Part shown: in pieces, positions 1-8,675 of the stretch
Position numbering within the stretch: position 1 is the first letter of the stretch
Layout of the letters: every line of letters begins with the position of its first letter
Source of the DNA: a bacterium
GTDB lineage: Bacteria > Patescibacteriota > Minisyncoccia > UBA6257 > JAGOQP01
Assembly (NCBI GenBank): GCA_021780155.1
Contig: JAJXZH010000033.1
Location: 1-44,958, forward strand
Direction of reading: 5' to 3'
Length of the DNA: 44,958 bases
Notes under the pieces: generated by a model
Told to the model about the DNA's origin: nothing
Seen by the model: only the letters and a program-made list of their open reading frames with translations
The model's database searches: none
Program-made: the position numbers and the translations under genes

Positions 1-157
1 TTTGTTTGAGATATTCTGCGGGGTTAAGGATGATTATTACAGCGGCAGTGAGAATGGCTAAGATACCTATTACTACCAATAACTCTATGAGAGTGAAGCT
101 TGTGTTGCTTTTTAAGGATGGAGATTTGTTGTTTATTATTTTAGACGGAGCGTCCAT
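1..157 (-). CDS. Type IV prepilin-like protein (3' end missing, runs off left edge)
   Basis: The minus strand encodes 52 residues from an ATG at 155-157 and stays open to the window edge. After a 20-residue polar leader ending NTS comes FTLIELLVVIGILAIL, the classic class III (type IV pilin/pseudopilin) signal. It has Phe at +1, Glu at +5, and a hydrophobic helix that doubles as membrane anchor and pilus core. Prepilin peptidase would cut between Ser20 and Phe21 and methylate the Phe. Ser at -1 instead of the usual Gly is tolerated in some pseudopilins. The globular domain lies outside the window, so major pilin, minor pilin and type II pseudopilin cannot be told apart. The gene follows galT on the same strand about 96 bases downstream. 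The leader is long, and no strong ribosome binding site marks the start. Confidence 0.85.
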   Translation of the reverse strand, partial: MDAPSKIINNKSPSLKSNTSFTLIELLVVIGILAILTAAVIIILNPAEYLKQ

Positions 158-253
158 AAGAATATTTTGTTATATTTATTATACTCTATTTTGTAGTTTA
201 TATTTTTTAATTATAACATAATTAAAAAACAAAACAAAAAGGATAAAATTATT

Positions 254-1255
254 TTAAATTTTGAGCAGTTTTGCGGCTTCTTCGGGAAACACGGGATTTA
301 TTTCCACCCCCGTCCCCATTTCAAACCCAGCCGATATGTTTGACTTGGGAACTATTTCCAAATGCCAGTGATAATGATAAAAATTTTTTTTATTAAGAAC
401 AGGAGCGGTGTGAATATAAAAATTATAATCAGGATCTTTTAGATTTTTAGAAATTGATTTTAAAACACTCTTTAAAGCAAGCGATATGTCAGCCAAAATA
501 GAAACGTTTGAATCCTCAAAATAAGGCAGATGAGTTTTAGGAAAAATATTGACTTGATACGGCTCTTTGGCGGCAAAAGGCACAAAAGCGACGACTCCAT
601 TTTGATTATAAACAATCCTTGATTTTTCTTTTAACTCTTGTTTTATAATGTCACAATGTATGCATCGATGATATTTTTGGTGATATTTTTTTGAATAAGA
701 AATGGAACGGCTGACGGAATTTGGAACTACCGGTAAAGCGATAATTTGATAATGAGGGTGAGAAACTGAAGCTCCGGCATTGGGACCAAAATTTTGAAAC
801 ATAGAAACATAAGCAACACATTTATCAACGGACAATTCTTTATATCTTTTGGCCAAAGCCATTAAAACACCGGATGCCATCTTATCGGATAAATCCTTAT
901 AATTTTTATAATGATCTCTGGTGATTAAAATGTCGTGATGCCCCACTCCACTTACCACATCATAAATTCCATGCTTAGAAGAAACGGCGCAAGACAGATG
1001 TCTATGAGTGAGCGTCGGATATTTATTTGGCAAAACCTGAATTTCCCATTTTTCAATTGGTTTATTTTCGGGAAACCAGAAATGAGGGATTTCGTTTCCG
1101 TTTTTTTGAGGATTTTCAAAAGGACAATTCTTTTTTGAAGAAATTTTTCTTTTTATGGACGGAGCGCCAAAATCGTTGGGTCTTTGAATTCTCTTGGGGG
1201 AGATTAAAACCCATTCTCCGGTCGTTGAGTGATATCTAAGCTCGGAACTTTTCAT
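254..1255 (-). CDS. galT: Galactose-1-phosphate uridylyltransferase family protein
   Basis: 333 residues, close to the length of bacterial GalT. This family moves UMP between UDP-glucose and galactose-1-phosphate through a uridylylated histidine (Leloir pathway); relatives use ADP or other sugar phosphates. The active site reads GASVSHPHYQIIALP, matching the family HPHxQ motif whose second His is the nucleophile. The C-terminal half has YHYHWHLEIVP, matching the second HIT-like half. The N-terminal metal site is altered: the usual CPFC is CPFE, so one Cys ligand is missing, while a later CIHC pair is present. The Trp-rich start (STTGEWVLISP) is also typical. It lies downstream of pbp2, separated by 76 bases. 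The exact substrate cannot be read from sequence. Confidence 0.85.
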   Translation of the reverse strand: MKSSELRYHSTTGEWVLISPKRIQRPNDFGAPSIKRKISSKKNCPFENPQKNGNEIPHFWFPENKPIEKWEIQVLPNKYPTLTHRHLSCAVSSKHGIYDVVSGVGHHDILITRDHYKNYKDLSDKMASGVLMALAKRYKELSVDKCVAYVSMFQNFGPNAGASVSHPHYQIIALPVVPNSVSRSISYSKKYHQKYHRCIHCDIIKQELKEKSRIVYNQNGVVAFVPFAAKEPYQVNIFPKTHLPYFEDSNVSILADISLALKSVLKSISKNLKDPDYNFYIHTAPVLNKKNFYHYHWHLEIVPKSNISAGFEMGTGVEINPVFPEEAAKLLKI

Positions 1256-1331
1256 AATTCAAAATAAAAATATTAAAAATAATGCCAAAAAAATAAAACA
1301 ATCAAAAAATAATTTATTAAATTTTGATTTT

Positions 1332-3314
1332 TTATTTTTTTACTATTCTATTATCATAATACCACTGGAAAACCTTTTTAGCGACCGGAACGGCGTTTAA
1401 ACTCCCCTCTTTAGCGTCTTCTATCATAACCAAAACCGCAATTTGCTTGGGAGCGGATACTTGTGGATCAAAACTCGGATTTCCACTGATATTTTTATCC
1501 GTGTTTATCTGAGTAGCATCCGCGCTTATCTGCGATTCCGAAGGTATGTTATAACCGACAAAAAACGCATTTGTTTTTTGATTGTTTTGGATTTGAGCGC
1601 TTCCGGTTTTGGCGGCAATTTTCATTGGAACATCACTTAGGGTGTGCGAAGTTCCATAATCTTTGGTAACTCCATCCAACATACCCTGCTCAATCTCATT
1701 AAAATGATTGGGATCTTTGGCGCTGATAATATCAAAATGAGGAGTATTTTTATAAACAATATTGCCTTGAGCATCAACTATGTCGTTTGCCAAATAAGGA
1801 ACCGGCATTTTACCTTTATCGGCAATAGAGCAAATATATCTTAAAAGCTCTATTGGGGTGATTCTTAAATCTCCCTGACCGATGGCAACATTATAAGTAT
1901 CTCCAAGGCGCCACGGATTTCCGGTTTCCTTTTCTCTCTCTTGAGGATTGGCCAAAATTCCGGCGGACTCTCCCGGCAAGTCGATACCGGTTGGTAAATT
2001 GATTTCAAATTTTTTCCAATAATCTATTAACCTATCAACACCCAATCCAATTTGACTTCCACCGCCAAATTTGGCATCCGGACTCTTGTCGGTAAATCCG
2101 CCAACTACTTCATAAAAATAAACATTGCTTGAGCGCGCCAAAGCGGAGTACAAATCAACCCACCCCTGAGGACGCCAATCCAAAAATTTTGACGGCTTGT
2201 CGGGATAGTAAGGATTGGGAACTTCTATATATCCTATGGACAGAATTTTTTTTAAGGGATTTATTATGTTGTCTTCCAAAATACCAAAAGACACAAGCGG
2301 TTTTATGGTAGAGCCGGGACTATAAAGACCGGAGATTACCCGATTAAAAGTCGGCTTATTTTTATCGACGAATATCTGTCCGGTCAAATTATTATTATCA
2401 AAACTCGGCAAGCTAACCATCGAAAGAATTTCTCCGGTTTGAGGATCCATCACTATTCCGGCTCCGGCAACTCTTCCCAGTGATGCCAATTGGTCCTGCA
2501 TCGCTTTATAAAAATAATCCTGGAGGCCGGCGTCCAAAGTTAAATTAACCGAATCTCCACCTATTGGATTATTTAACGTTTTGTTTTCAAGCAAATTTCC
2601 TCTGGCATCTTTATACGAAATTTCAACCCCGTTGGTTCCCGTAAGATATTTATTATATTCCAACTCTATCCCCGATTTTCCAATTTCATCATTTAAATTT
2701 AAATCCTTATTTTGATTCAAATCCGTCTGATTAACCAATCCGGTATAACCAACGATATGGGAAAAAATCGGCCCTTCCAGATACTGCCTTTTGTAGCTAT
2801 TTTCTATGACTACCGATTGCAGATTCAATTTTTTTAGGGCTATAACTTCCGACAATGGGACGTCTTGGATTATCGGAAGATATGCTTGAGTTTCCAAATC
2901 TATTGAAGCAATTTCTTGTTTAACCAAAGCAATGTCAAAAGGCGCCGCATTGTTTATTTGATTCAAAATGTCGTCAAGTGAATTCCTATTTTTTAAGAGT
3001 TCGGAAAGGTTAAGCGCCACATTAAAATTCGGCTGATTGGAAACCAAAATATTCCCATTTCTGTCGTAGATAATCCCTCGTGGAGCTTTCAAAATAGTTT
3101 CTTGTCCGGCATTTGCCAAAGCTCTCGATTGATAATTTGTTCCCAAGAAAACTTGAAACCAAACCAATCTGGATAGAGCCAATAAAATAATTGAAATTAA
3201 AATCCAGCCAAAAACGGCAAAAACTTTTTCCGAGAGAGGACGCTCAACCATCCCCAAATCTTGAGACAGGCCGTCAACTATTGATTCTTCTAAAAATATT
3301 TCTTTTTTATCCAT
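1332..3314 (-). CDS. mrdA: Penicillin-binding protein 2 (peptidoglycan DD-transpeptidase)
   Basis: 660 residues. A single membrane anchor lies near residues 31-50, followed by the class B PBP dimerisation domain (about 75-250) and the transpeptidase domain. All three catalytic motifs are present: S335-T-I-K338 (nucleophile Ser335), S395-S-N397, and K569-T-G571. The enzyme cross-links peptidoglycan during cell elongation on the outer face of the membrane. Its place after mreB, mreC and mreD supports the elongasome PBP2 rather than division PBP3. A polar, Ser/Asn/Asp-rich insertion at about 590-622 interrupts the last part of the catalytic domain and is not part of the usual fold. The start overlaps the end of mreD by 25 bases, suggesting translational coupling. 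Confidence 0.95.
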   Translation of the reverse strand: MDKKEIFLEESIVDGLSQDLGMVERPLSEKVFAVFGWILISIILLALSRLVWFQVFLGTNYQSRALANAGQETILKAPRGIIYDRNGNILVSNQPNFNVALNLSELLKNRNSLDDILNQINNAAPFDIALVKQEIASIDLETQAYLPIIQDVPLSEVIALKKLNLQSVVIENSYKRQYLEGPIFSHIVGYTGLVNQTDLNQNKDLNLNDEIGKSGIELEYNKYLTGTNGVEISYKDARGNLLENKTLNNPIGGDSVNLTLDAGLQDYFYKAMQDQLASLGRVAGAGIVMDPQTGEILSMVSLPSFDNNNLTGQIFVDKNKPTFNRVISGLYSPGSTIKPLVSFGILEDNIINPLKKILSIGYIEVPNPYYPDKPSKFLDWRPQGWVDLYSALARSSNVYFYEVVGGFTDKSPDAKFGGGSQIGLGVDRLIDYWKKFEINLPTGIDLPGESAGILANPQEREKETGNPWRLGDTYNVAIGQGDLRITPIELLRYICSIADKGKMPVPYLANDIVDAQGNIVYKNTPHFDIISAKDPNHFNEIEQGMLDGVTKDYGTSHTLSDVPMKIAAKTGSAQIQNNQKTNAFFVGYNIPSESQISADATQINTDKNISGNPSFDPQVSAPKQIAVLVMIEDAKEGSLNAVPVAKKVFQWYYDNRIVKK

Positions 3315-3769
3315 AATCCGAAAGCAAATAATAATTCTTCAACGATTATGTTATAGATAAATTCCATGAAAAAAACAAGGTAGTCCACATGGTTAAGAGA
3401 AACCAACGACAGCCAAAAAACCGATTGAATCAAAAAAACCATAGAAATTCTGACTGCTAATATCTTTTTAAATATGAAAAAATTTGTGATAACAAAAGAA
3501 ATAATCCCCAAAATAAACAAGATGGCATATTCCCAAATCAAGAAAGGGGTAAATTTAAGCCAAAATTCTTCGGCAATCAAAAACAACAAAAACAATCCCC
3601 AATCATCAACCAAAAAAGAAATAACGATTGGAGTAATAATAAAAATATTCGGCTTAATTCCGGAGGATGAAAAATCAATCAAAGAAAGAACAATTGCCGC
3701 CAAAAAAATAAAAAAAGCGGCTGCAAACTCCTTTTTAAAATTGGCATTATTTTTTAACAACATAAACAT
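3290..3769 (-). CDS. mreD: MreD-like rod-shape membrane protein
   Basis: 159 residues, almost all hydrophobic, with five to six predicted transmembrane segments and a basic C-terminal tail (KKKYF). MreD is a poorly conserved membrane partner of MreC in the elongation complex. The call rests on size, membrane topology and the invariant position between mreC and pbp2. The gene overlaps both neighbours (mreC by 23 bases, pbp2 by 25), typical of a tightly coupled mreBCD-pbp2 operon. Two in-frame ATGs lie two codons apart at the start (3769 and 3763) and cannot be separated. No catalytic motif is expected. Confidence 0.8.
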   Translation of the reverse strand: MFMLLKNNANFKKEFAAAFFIFLAAIVLSLIDFSSSGIKPNIFIITPIVISFLVDDWGLFLLFLIAEEFWLKFTPFLIWEYAILFILGIISFVITNFFIFKKILAVRISMVFLIQSVFWLSLVSLNHVDYLVFFMEFIYNIIVEELLFAFGLWIKKKYF

Positions 3770-4424
3770 TATTAATATCGCTTAGAGCATAAGATAAATC
3801 TATTTGGGCTTTAAAAAACGCTCCAGTGGAATCTTCTCCAACGTTTTTAACCGAACCAATTAATAATCCGTAAGGCAAGTCCTTTGATGCCGAATAAATC
3901 GGGTCCCCGACGGAAACTTGTTTGGTTTTATCAATCAATCCCACTTGTGGCGAAACCCCTCCGGTTAAAAGACCGTCAATTCCACTTTTCCCTATTTTTA
4001 CAGGCAAAGAATAAGACGGATCAAAAATAGTTATAACCTCGCTGGAATCGTCATAAATGGAAGATATCTGACCAATTAAAATCGTTTTAGAAAACATCAC
4101 CGGATCGCCCAGAGCAATCCCGTCGTTTTTGCCCAAATTTATATATATTCTGTTTTTTACATCAAATGGATAAAGAGAGAAAATTTTGGCGTAAACATAT
4201 TTTGAATCAGAAGGAAGAGAATATGAATTTTGGATTGCCGAAAGCTCTCCTTTCAAATCACTGTTTTCTTTTTTTAAATTTTCAATTTCGTTTAAAACCG
4301 AAGGCAATGAAAATATTTTTACCACCGAATTAAAAAATCCGTATGGTTTTGAGAAAAAAAATGGCGTAGCGATTATCAAAAAAACGACAATCACCAATAT
4401 TAAAACAACGGCGGATTTTTTCAT
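3747..4424 (-). CDS. mreC: Rod shape-determining protein MreC
   Basis: 225 residues. One N-terminal transmembrane helix (about 5-25) is followed by a short coiled coil (about 40-65, NEIENLKKENSDLKGEL) and the two beta-barrel domains of MreC. Family patterns include INLGKNDGIALGDPV and a second VSVGDPIYSAS segment, the paired G-D-P turns of the extracytoplasmic domain. MreC links cytoplasmic MreB to the periplasmic PBP2. At 225 residues it is shorter than the roughly 270-370 of many bacteria and lacks a C-terminal extension. It follows mreB by 18 bases and overlaps mreD. Confidence 0.92.
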   Translation of the reverse strand: MKKSAVVLILVIVVFLIIATPFFFSKPYGFFNSVVKIFSLPSVLNEIENLKKENSDLKGELSAIQNSYSLPSDSKYVYAKIFSLYPFDVKNRIYINLGKNDGIALGDPVMFSKTILIGQISSIYDDSSEVITIFDPSYSLPVKIGKSGIDGLLTGGVSPQVGLIDKTKQVSVGDPIYSASKDLPYGLLIGSVKNVGEDSTGAFFKAQIDLSYALSDINNVYVVKK

Positions 4425-4442
4425 TATTTTTCAAATTTAAAA

Positions 4443-5483
4443 TTACTCTATGGTTATGGGCTTGACCGAAAGAGCAAAAAACTTTTTATGGTTTTCAATA
4501 TTTTCGGCGGCTATTCCCGTTCCCCTAACAACGCAAGTGAGCGGATCATCAACGGAAATTGTTTTAACTCCTATTTCTTTTTCAATCAAATCACTGAGTC
4601 CTTTAAGCAAGCTTCCTCCTCCCGAAAGATAAAGCCCGTTATTTAAAACATCTCCAGCAAGTTCCGGGGGGGTTTTTTCGACGGTATCTTTTATCGCCTC
4701 TATTATCTGTCTAACTGAGGGCATAAGCGCCATTCTCGCCTGAGAGTCCTTTATAATTGTCTCCTTGGGAAGTCCAGACGAAAGGTCTCTTCCGGATATT
4801 TTTATTTCAATCGGCTTTCCCATATTGATCGCCGAACCGATTTCTATTTTTATTTTTTCGGCAGTCGGCTCTCCAATTGCCATTTTAAAATCATCGTGAA
4901 CATATTGAGCTATATCATTATTCATTTTATCGCCGGCAATTTTCAAACTTTTTGAAACAACTACTCCTCCCATAGAAACGATGGCGATTTCGCAAGTGCC
5001 TCCACCAATATCAACTACCATATGAGCCGTTGGTTCGTTTATTGGCAGATTGGCGCCAAGCAAAGCGGCAATCGGCTCTTCAATCAAATAAGCCACGGAA
5101 GCGCCGGAGGATACGATAGCGTCTTCCACGGACTTTCTCTCAACTTCAGTCAAGTTGGTTGGAATCGCGACAATCGCTCTAATATAATTAAAAAGACGAT
5201 CTTTTTTTATCTTTTTTATAAAATATTTTAAAATTTCTTGAGCCATTTCGAAGTCGGAAATGACACCATTAACAAGTGGCTTTATAACATCAATGTGAAC
5301 CGGAGTTCTGCCCATCATTCTTTTAGCTTCATTGCCAATAGCCAAAACTTGGCCGGTTTTATTATTCACGGCAATCATTGTCGGTTCATTGAAAATAACC
5401 CCTTCACCCTTCAAATAAACAAGCGAATTGGCTGTTCCCAAATCAACTCCAATATCGGTTTTTATCCCTTTAAATAACTTCAT
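4443..5483 (-). CDS. mreB: Actin-like rod-shape protein MreB (copy 1, in the mre operon)
   Basis: 346 residues from the ATG at 5483. A GTG four codons upstream (5495) is possible but gives an atypical start. The actin-fold ATPase signatures are present: phosphate 1 (GVDLGTANSLVYL), phosphate 2 (VVDIGGGTCEIAIVSMGG) and the adenosine motif (LYLSGGGSLLKGL). MreB filaments on the inner membrane face guide lateral wall synthesis. MreC, MreD and PBP2 follow directly, so this is the elongasome copy. A paralogue lies at 10708-11721. This copy begins with a short amphipathic stretch (MKLFKGIK), a plausible membrane-binding element. The start overlaps the end of proS by 14 bases. Confidence 0.95.
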   Translation of the reverse strand: MKLFKGIKTDIGVDLGTANSLVYLKGEGVIFNEPTMIAVNNKTGQVLAIGNEAKRMMGRTPVHIDVIKPLVNGVISDFEMAQEILKYFIKKIKKDRLFNYIRAIVAIPTNLTEVERKSVEDAIVSSGASVAYLIEEPIAALLGANLPINEPTAHMVVDIGGGTCEIAIVSMGGVVVSKSLKIAGDKMNNDIAQYVHDDFKMAIGEPTAEKIKIEIGSAINMGKPIEIKISGRDLSSGLPKETIIKDSQARMALMPSVRQIIEAIKDTVEKTPPELAGDVLNNGLYLSGGGSLLKGLSDLIEKEIGVKTISVDDPLTCVVRGTGIAAENIENHKKFFALSVKPITIE

Positions 5484-6738
5484 TTTTAATACCACTACAA
5501 TACTTTTTTATAAAAGAAAAATCAACTATTTCACTTTTTGATTCATTTCTTTTTTTAAACTCTATTTTGGAACCGGTTTTCTGACTCACTATCAATCTGA
5601 CGGGGATTCCAATCAAATCACTTTCGGCAAATTTTTCTCCGGCTGATTTTTCTTTTCTATCATCAAACAAAACCTCAACTCCCATTTTTAAAAGTTTCGA
5701 ATAAATTTTTAACGCTCTGTCAAAAATTTTTTTGTTCTCTTTTTCTTCATTTGAAGACAAGGCAATTAAATGAATTTGAAACGGCGCCACCGAATTGGGC
5801 CAAATCAATCCTCTATCATCATAAGAGATCTCGGCAATTGTCCCCATCAATCTTGAAGTGCCAATCCCATAACATCCCATAATAACCAATTTTTCCTCTC
5901 CATCTTTATCTCTAAATTTAAGTTTGAACGGTTCCGAATATTTGGTATTCAATTTAAAAATATTACCCACCTCAATACCCTTTCCAAGAATTAGAGGTGC
6001 TCCGCATTTAGGACACAAATCTCCGCTTTTTGAGCTATTTATCTCGCTATTTTGAGCAAAATGACATTTTTTGCAATAGATAATGGAATCTTCTCCATTT
6101 TCTGAAAGCGCTTGAAATTCATGAGAATATTTTGAAAATGTTCCACCCGATGCCTCCACCAATAAAGCATCAAGTCCGACTCTCTTGTATATTTTTTGAT
6201 AAGCAATGATGGCCTTGGAATAATACTTTTCCAAATCCGATTCGTCGGCGTGGAAAGAGTACAAATCCTTCATCATAAATTCTCTTCCTCTTAGTATTCC
6301 CGATTTTGCCCGTGGCTCATCTCTAAATTTAGTTTGTATTTGATATAAACCAAAAGGCAAATCCTTGTAAGAAAAAATCGCTTTTTGAGCCAAAGGAACA
6401 ACTATCTCTTCATGAGTCGGTCCAAGAGCAAATTCTTTTTTATCGCGCGAAATAATTTTAAACAAGGCCTCAAAAGTTGACCATCTTCCGGTTTGTTGCC
6501 AATTTTCTTTAGGATTTAAAGCTGGCATTAAAATCTCTTGGGCGCCAATAGCATTTATTTCCTCCCTGACAATGTTGTTAATTTTGTTTAAAACTCTAAG
6601 CCCAAAAGGAAGATATGAGTAAACTCCGGCCATTAGCTTGTCCACAAAACCCGCCCTAATCAAAACCTTAGCATTGTATGATTCTTCGTCTTTGGGAAAT
6701 TCTTTACGGACAAAATTTGGGATTTGAGATTGCAACAT
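5470..6738 (-). CDS. proS: Prolyl-tRNA synthetase, compact form without the INS editing domain
   Basis: 422 residues, much shorter than the roughly 570 of canonical bacterial ProRS. Class II motif 2 (KFRDEPRAKSGILRGREF) and motif 3 (GIGTSRLMG) are intact, as is the C-terminal anticodon domain (VEVLFDDRKEKSAGEKF). The INS editing domain that normally sits between motifs 2 and 3 is absent. In its place is a segment of about 45 residues with two Cys pairs (YCKKC and LCPKC) that looks like a small zinc ribbon. Short ProRS forms without INS are known in other bacteria and may rely on separate editing proteins. The gene lies between the rseP-like gene and mreB. Confidence 0.93.
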   Translation of the reverse strand: MLQSQIPNFVRKEFPKDEESYNAKVLIRAGFVDKLMAGVYSYLPFGLRVLNKINNIVREEINAIGAQEILMPALNPKENWQQTGRWSTFEALFKIISRDKKEFALGPTHEEIVVPLAQKAIFSYKDLPFGLYQIQTKFRDEPRAKSGILRGREFMMKDLYSFHADESDLEKYYSKAIIAYQKIYKRVGLDALLVEASGGTFSKYSHEFQALSENGEDSIIYCKKCHFAQNSEINSSKSGDLCPKCGAPLILGKGIEVGNIFKLNTKYSEPFKLKFRDKDGEEKLVIMGCYGIGTSRLMGTIAEISYDDRGLIWPNSVAPFQIHLIALSSNEEKENKKIFDRALKIYSKLLKMGVEVLFDDRKEKSAGEKFAESDLIGIPVRLIVSQKTGSKIEFKKRNESKSEIVDFSFIKKYCSGIKNEVI

Positions 6739-6780
6739 ATTTTTATTTGGTAAACATTATCATTAAAAAACAATTAAAAA

Positions 6781-7923
6781 TCAATGAAAAAGTCTGACAA
6801 CATCTTGAATGCTGGCGGCCAAAACCAAAGTCAGAAGAAGAGCAAAACCTATGCCATTTATCCATTGCTGAGTTCTTAATTTAACCGGAGAACCCTTTAT
6901 CTTTTCTATAATCAAAAACAAAACCCTTCCCCCATCAAGCGCAGGAAATGGAAAAATGTTTAGCGCCGCCAAGTTAAGTGAAATGAAGGCGACTAAATTT
7001 GCAAGATATCCAACTCCCAAACTGGTGGCTTGAGAGGTCGCTTGAAATATTCCAACCGGACCGGAAATATATTTAAAAAGATTCGGTCCATAGAAAAATC
7101 CAATAATCAAATCAAATAAAGTCGTGTAAATCATCAAGAATATTTTAAAAGAAACTTTGGTCGCATCCCAAATGGCATTAAAAAACGACTCCTTTTGAAC
7201 TCCTCCCGACGACAAAGCAACACCAAGAGGCCCCTCTCCGGCAGGAACGTTGACTCTCGGGACAACTTCAACTGTTCTTGAACCACTCCCATTTTGAACA
7301 GTCAAAGAGATTTTATCGCCCTTGTGGCTATTGATAAAAGAAATGAAAGAATCAGCCGAAGAATACCCGACAATTTTATCTCCATCTTTAATTCCCGCCG
7401 AATAAGCCGGGGAATCTTTTACCACCTGAGAAACAACAACTACCGGCTTGGTCCCAATGATAAAAACTATGACTAAAATGAGCCAGCCCAAAATAAAGTT
7501 CATTGCCACTCCGGAAACCAAAACAATAATTCTTTGCCATATCGGTTTTGAAGAAAAATATCTTTCCTTCGGAATTTTTAAATTCTCGTCTATCTCGGTA
7601 ATTTTTTCATCAATGATTATTTCTTTGTCGTCAAGCTTGATGGCCTCTATAATTTCCTTTTGAGAAACAACTTGTTCGCCTAAATTAGCATCTTCTTCGC
7701 TCTCTCCGTCTTCTCCGGCAATTTTAACAAATCCGCCCAAAGGAACGGCATTAATAGTCCAAAGGGTTTCTTTTTTCTTCCATCCTTTTATTTTAGGAGG
7801 GAAGCCAAAACCAAATTCCTGAACATACATTTTAAATTTTTTGGCGGATAAAAAATGCCCAAATTCATGGACTAAAACCAAAATCGCCAGAATGGCAATA
7901 AAAATTATTATATTTAATATCAT
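6781..7923 (-). CDS. rseP: RseP-like site-2 protease (M50 zinc metalloprotease)
   Basis: 380 residues. The zinc motif H19-E-F-G-H23 lies in the first transmembrane helix and the second metal motif (FPFPALDGGRV) near residue 325, as in intramembrane site-2 proteases. A central PDZ domain (about 165-225, KDSPAYSAGIKDGDKI) lies between membrane segments. An acidic, Glu-rich insertion (about 70-115) follows the VPLGGFVKIAGE loop. RseP-family enzymes cut membrane-anchored anti-sigma factors and signal-peptide remnants. No anti-sigma partner is visible nearby. The gene sits three bases downstream of frr and upstream of proS, an arrangement often seen as frr-(cdsA)-rseP-proS, here without cdsA. Confidence 0.9.
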   Translation of the reverse strand: MILNIIIFIAILAILVLVHEFGHFLSAKKFKMYVQEFGFGFPPKIKGWKKKETLWTINAVPLGGFVKIAGEDGESEEDANLGEQVVSQKEIIEAIKLDDKEIIIDEKITEIDENLKIPKERYFSSKPIWQRIIVLVSGVAMNFILGWLILVIVFIIGTKPVVVVSQVVKDSPAYSAGIKDGDKIVGYSSADSFISFINSHKGDKISLTVQNGSGSRTVEVVPRVNVPAGEGPLGVALSSGGVQKESFFNAIWDATKVSFKIFLMIYTTLFDLIIGFFYGPNLFKYISGPVGIFQATSQATSLGVGYLANLVAFISLNLAALNIFPFPALDGGRVLFLIIEKIKGSPVKLRTQQWINGIGFALLLTLVLAASIQDVVRLFH

Positions 7924-7926
7924 AAG

Positions 7927-8475
7927 TTATTCGTTTATTTCTTTTGTCTTTTTTTCAAGCAAGCCATCAATATCGGAATTGAATTTGTCCATCATTTTTT
8001 GAAATTCCTGATTCAATTCAAAACGATCATCTTCGGTTACCTCTTTTGTTTTTTCCAAATCGTTTAGATGTTTTTTAATTTCATCTCTTGTCGTTCTTGA
8101 TTTTATTCTTGTTTCTTCCGCTTTGGATTTAACCGCTTTTATCAGATCATTTTTTCTTTCTTGAGTTAACGAGGGAAGATTGGCGTGAATTGTATTTCCG
8201 TCATTTGAAGCATTGATATTGAGACGAGAAGAAATCTCTTTGACTATTGCCGAAACGGCATTTGCGTCCCAGACATTTATTTGAATTTCTCTGGGAGGAA
8301 CAATCATTATTGAGCCAAGCTGTTTTATGGGAAGTTTTTGACCATAATATTCAACTTGAATTTCTTCAACCATGGCCGGTGACGGCCGAGAACCTCGAAT
8401 CAACGCAATTTCATCCTTAAAGAATTTTATGGTTTCTGAAAGTTTTGACTCTAATTCTTTTTTTAATTCGTCCAT
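7927..8475 (-). CDS. frr: Ribosome recycling factor
   Basis: 182 residues from the ATG at 8475, matching the usual 185. An ATG six codons upstream (8493) is possible, but MDELKKELESKL fits the family start better. RRF splits post-termination ribosomes together with EF-G, which is encoded at 15.7-17.9 kb. Family landmarks include IRGSRPSPAMVEEIQVEYYG, PLKQL-like PIKQLGSI, and the long three-helix bundle with SLTQERKNDLIKAVK. It heads the frr-rseP-proS-mre run and follows a minus-strand terminator at 8515-8539, so a promoter probably lies in 8476-8515. Confidence 0.95.
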   Translation of the reverse strand: MDELKKELESKLSETIKFFKDEIALIRGSRPSPAMVEEIQVEYYGQKLPIKQLGSIMIVPPREIQINVWDANAVSAIVKEISSRLNINASNDGNTIHANLPSLTQERKNDLIKAVKSKAEETRIKSRTTRDEIKKHLNDLEKTKEVTEDDRFELNQEFQKMMDKFNSDIDGLLEKKTKEINE

Positions 8476-8514
8476 AAGATAAATATACCCCATAGAAAAT
8501 ATAAAATCAAAGCA

Positions 8515-8539
8515 TCAAAAAACGGGCTAGGTGCCCGTT
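8515..8539 (-). terminator. Rho-independent terminator
   Basis: On the minus strand AACGGGC (8539-8533) pairs with GCCCGTT (8527-8521) across a 5-base loop, followed by TTTT at once. It ends transcripts coming from the propeller gene, or from the possible small RNA at 8540-8660, before frr. Confidence 0.8.
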
Positions 8540-8660
8540 AAAGATGTCTCATTTAGATCTACTTTGAGGTTTAAATGGTTATTTATTGCACATTAAAGGC
8601 ATTGACTGAATTTATAACGAGACAAGCCTAATCCGTTTTTTGCAAAATTATTTTTCCCAA
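8540..8660 (-). ncRNA. Candidate structured RNA or 3' UTR (unclassified)
   Basis: About 120 bases between the propeller gene and the terminator contain no ORF. On the minus strand TGTCTCGTT (8624-8616) can pair with AATGAGACA (8553-8545), nine pairs including one G-U. On the plus strand the same position would be an A-C mismatch, so the fold is favoured only in the transcribed orientation. The paired arms enclose about 60 bases and are followed directly by a terminator. It does not match any RNA family that I recognise. It may simply be the 3' UTR of the upstream gene. Confidence 0.3.
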
Positions 8661-8675
8661 AAAATTTGGAGCGTT

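Noticed and set aside
6-221. Plus-strand ORF of 71 codons at the left edge
   Set aside because: It is antisense to the prepilin signal sequence.
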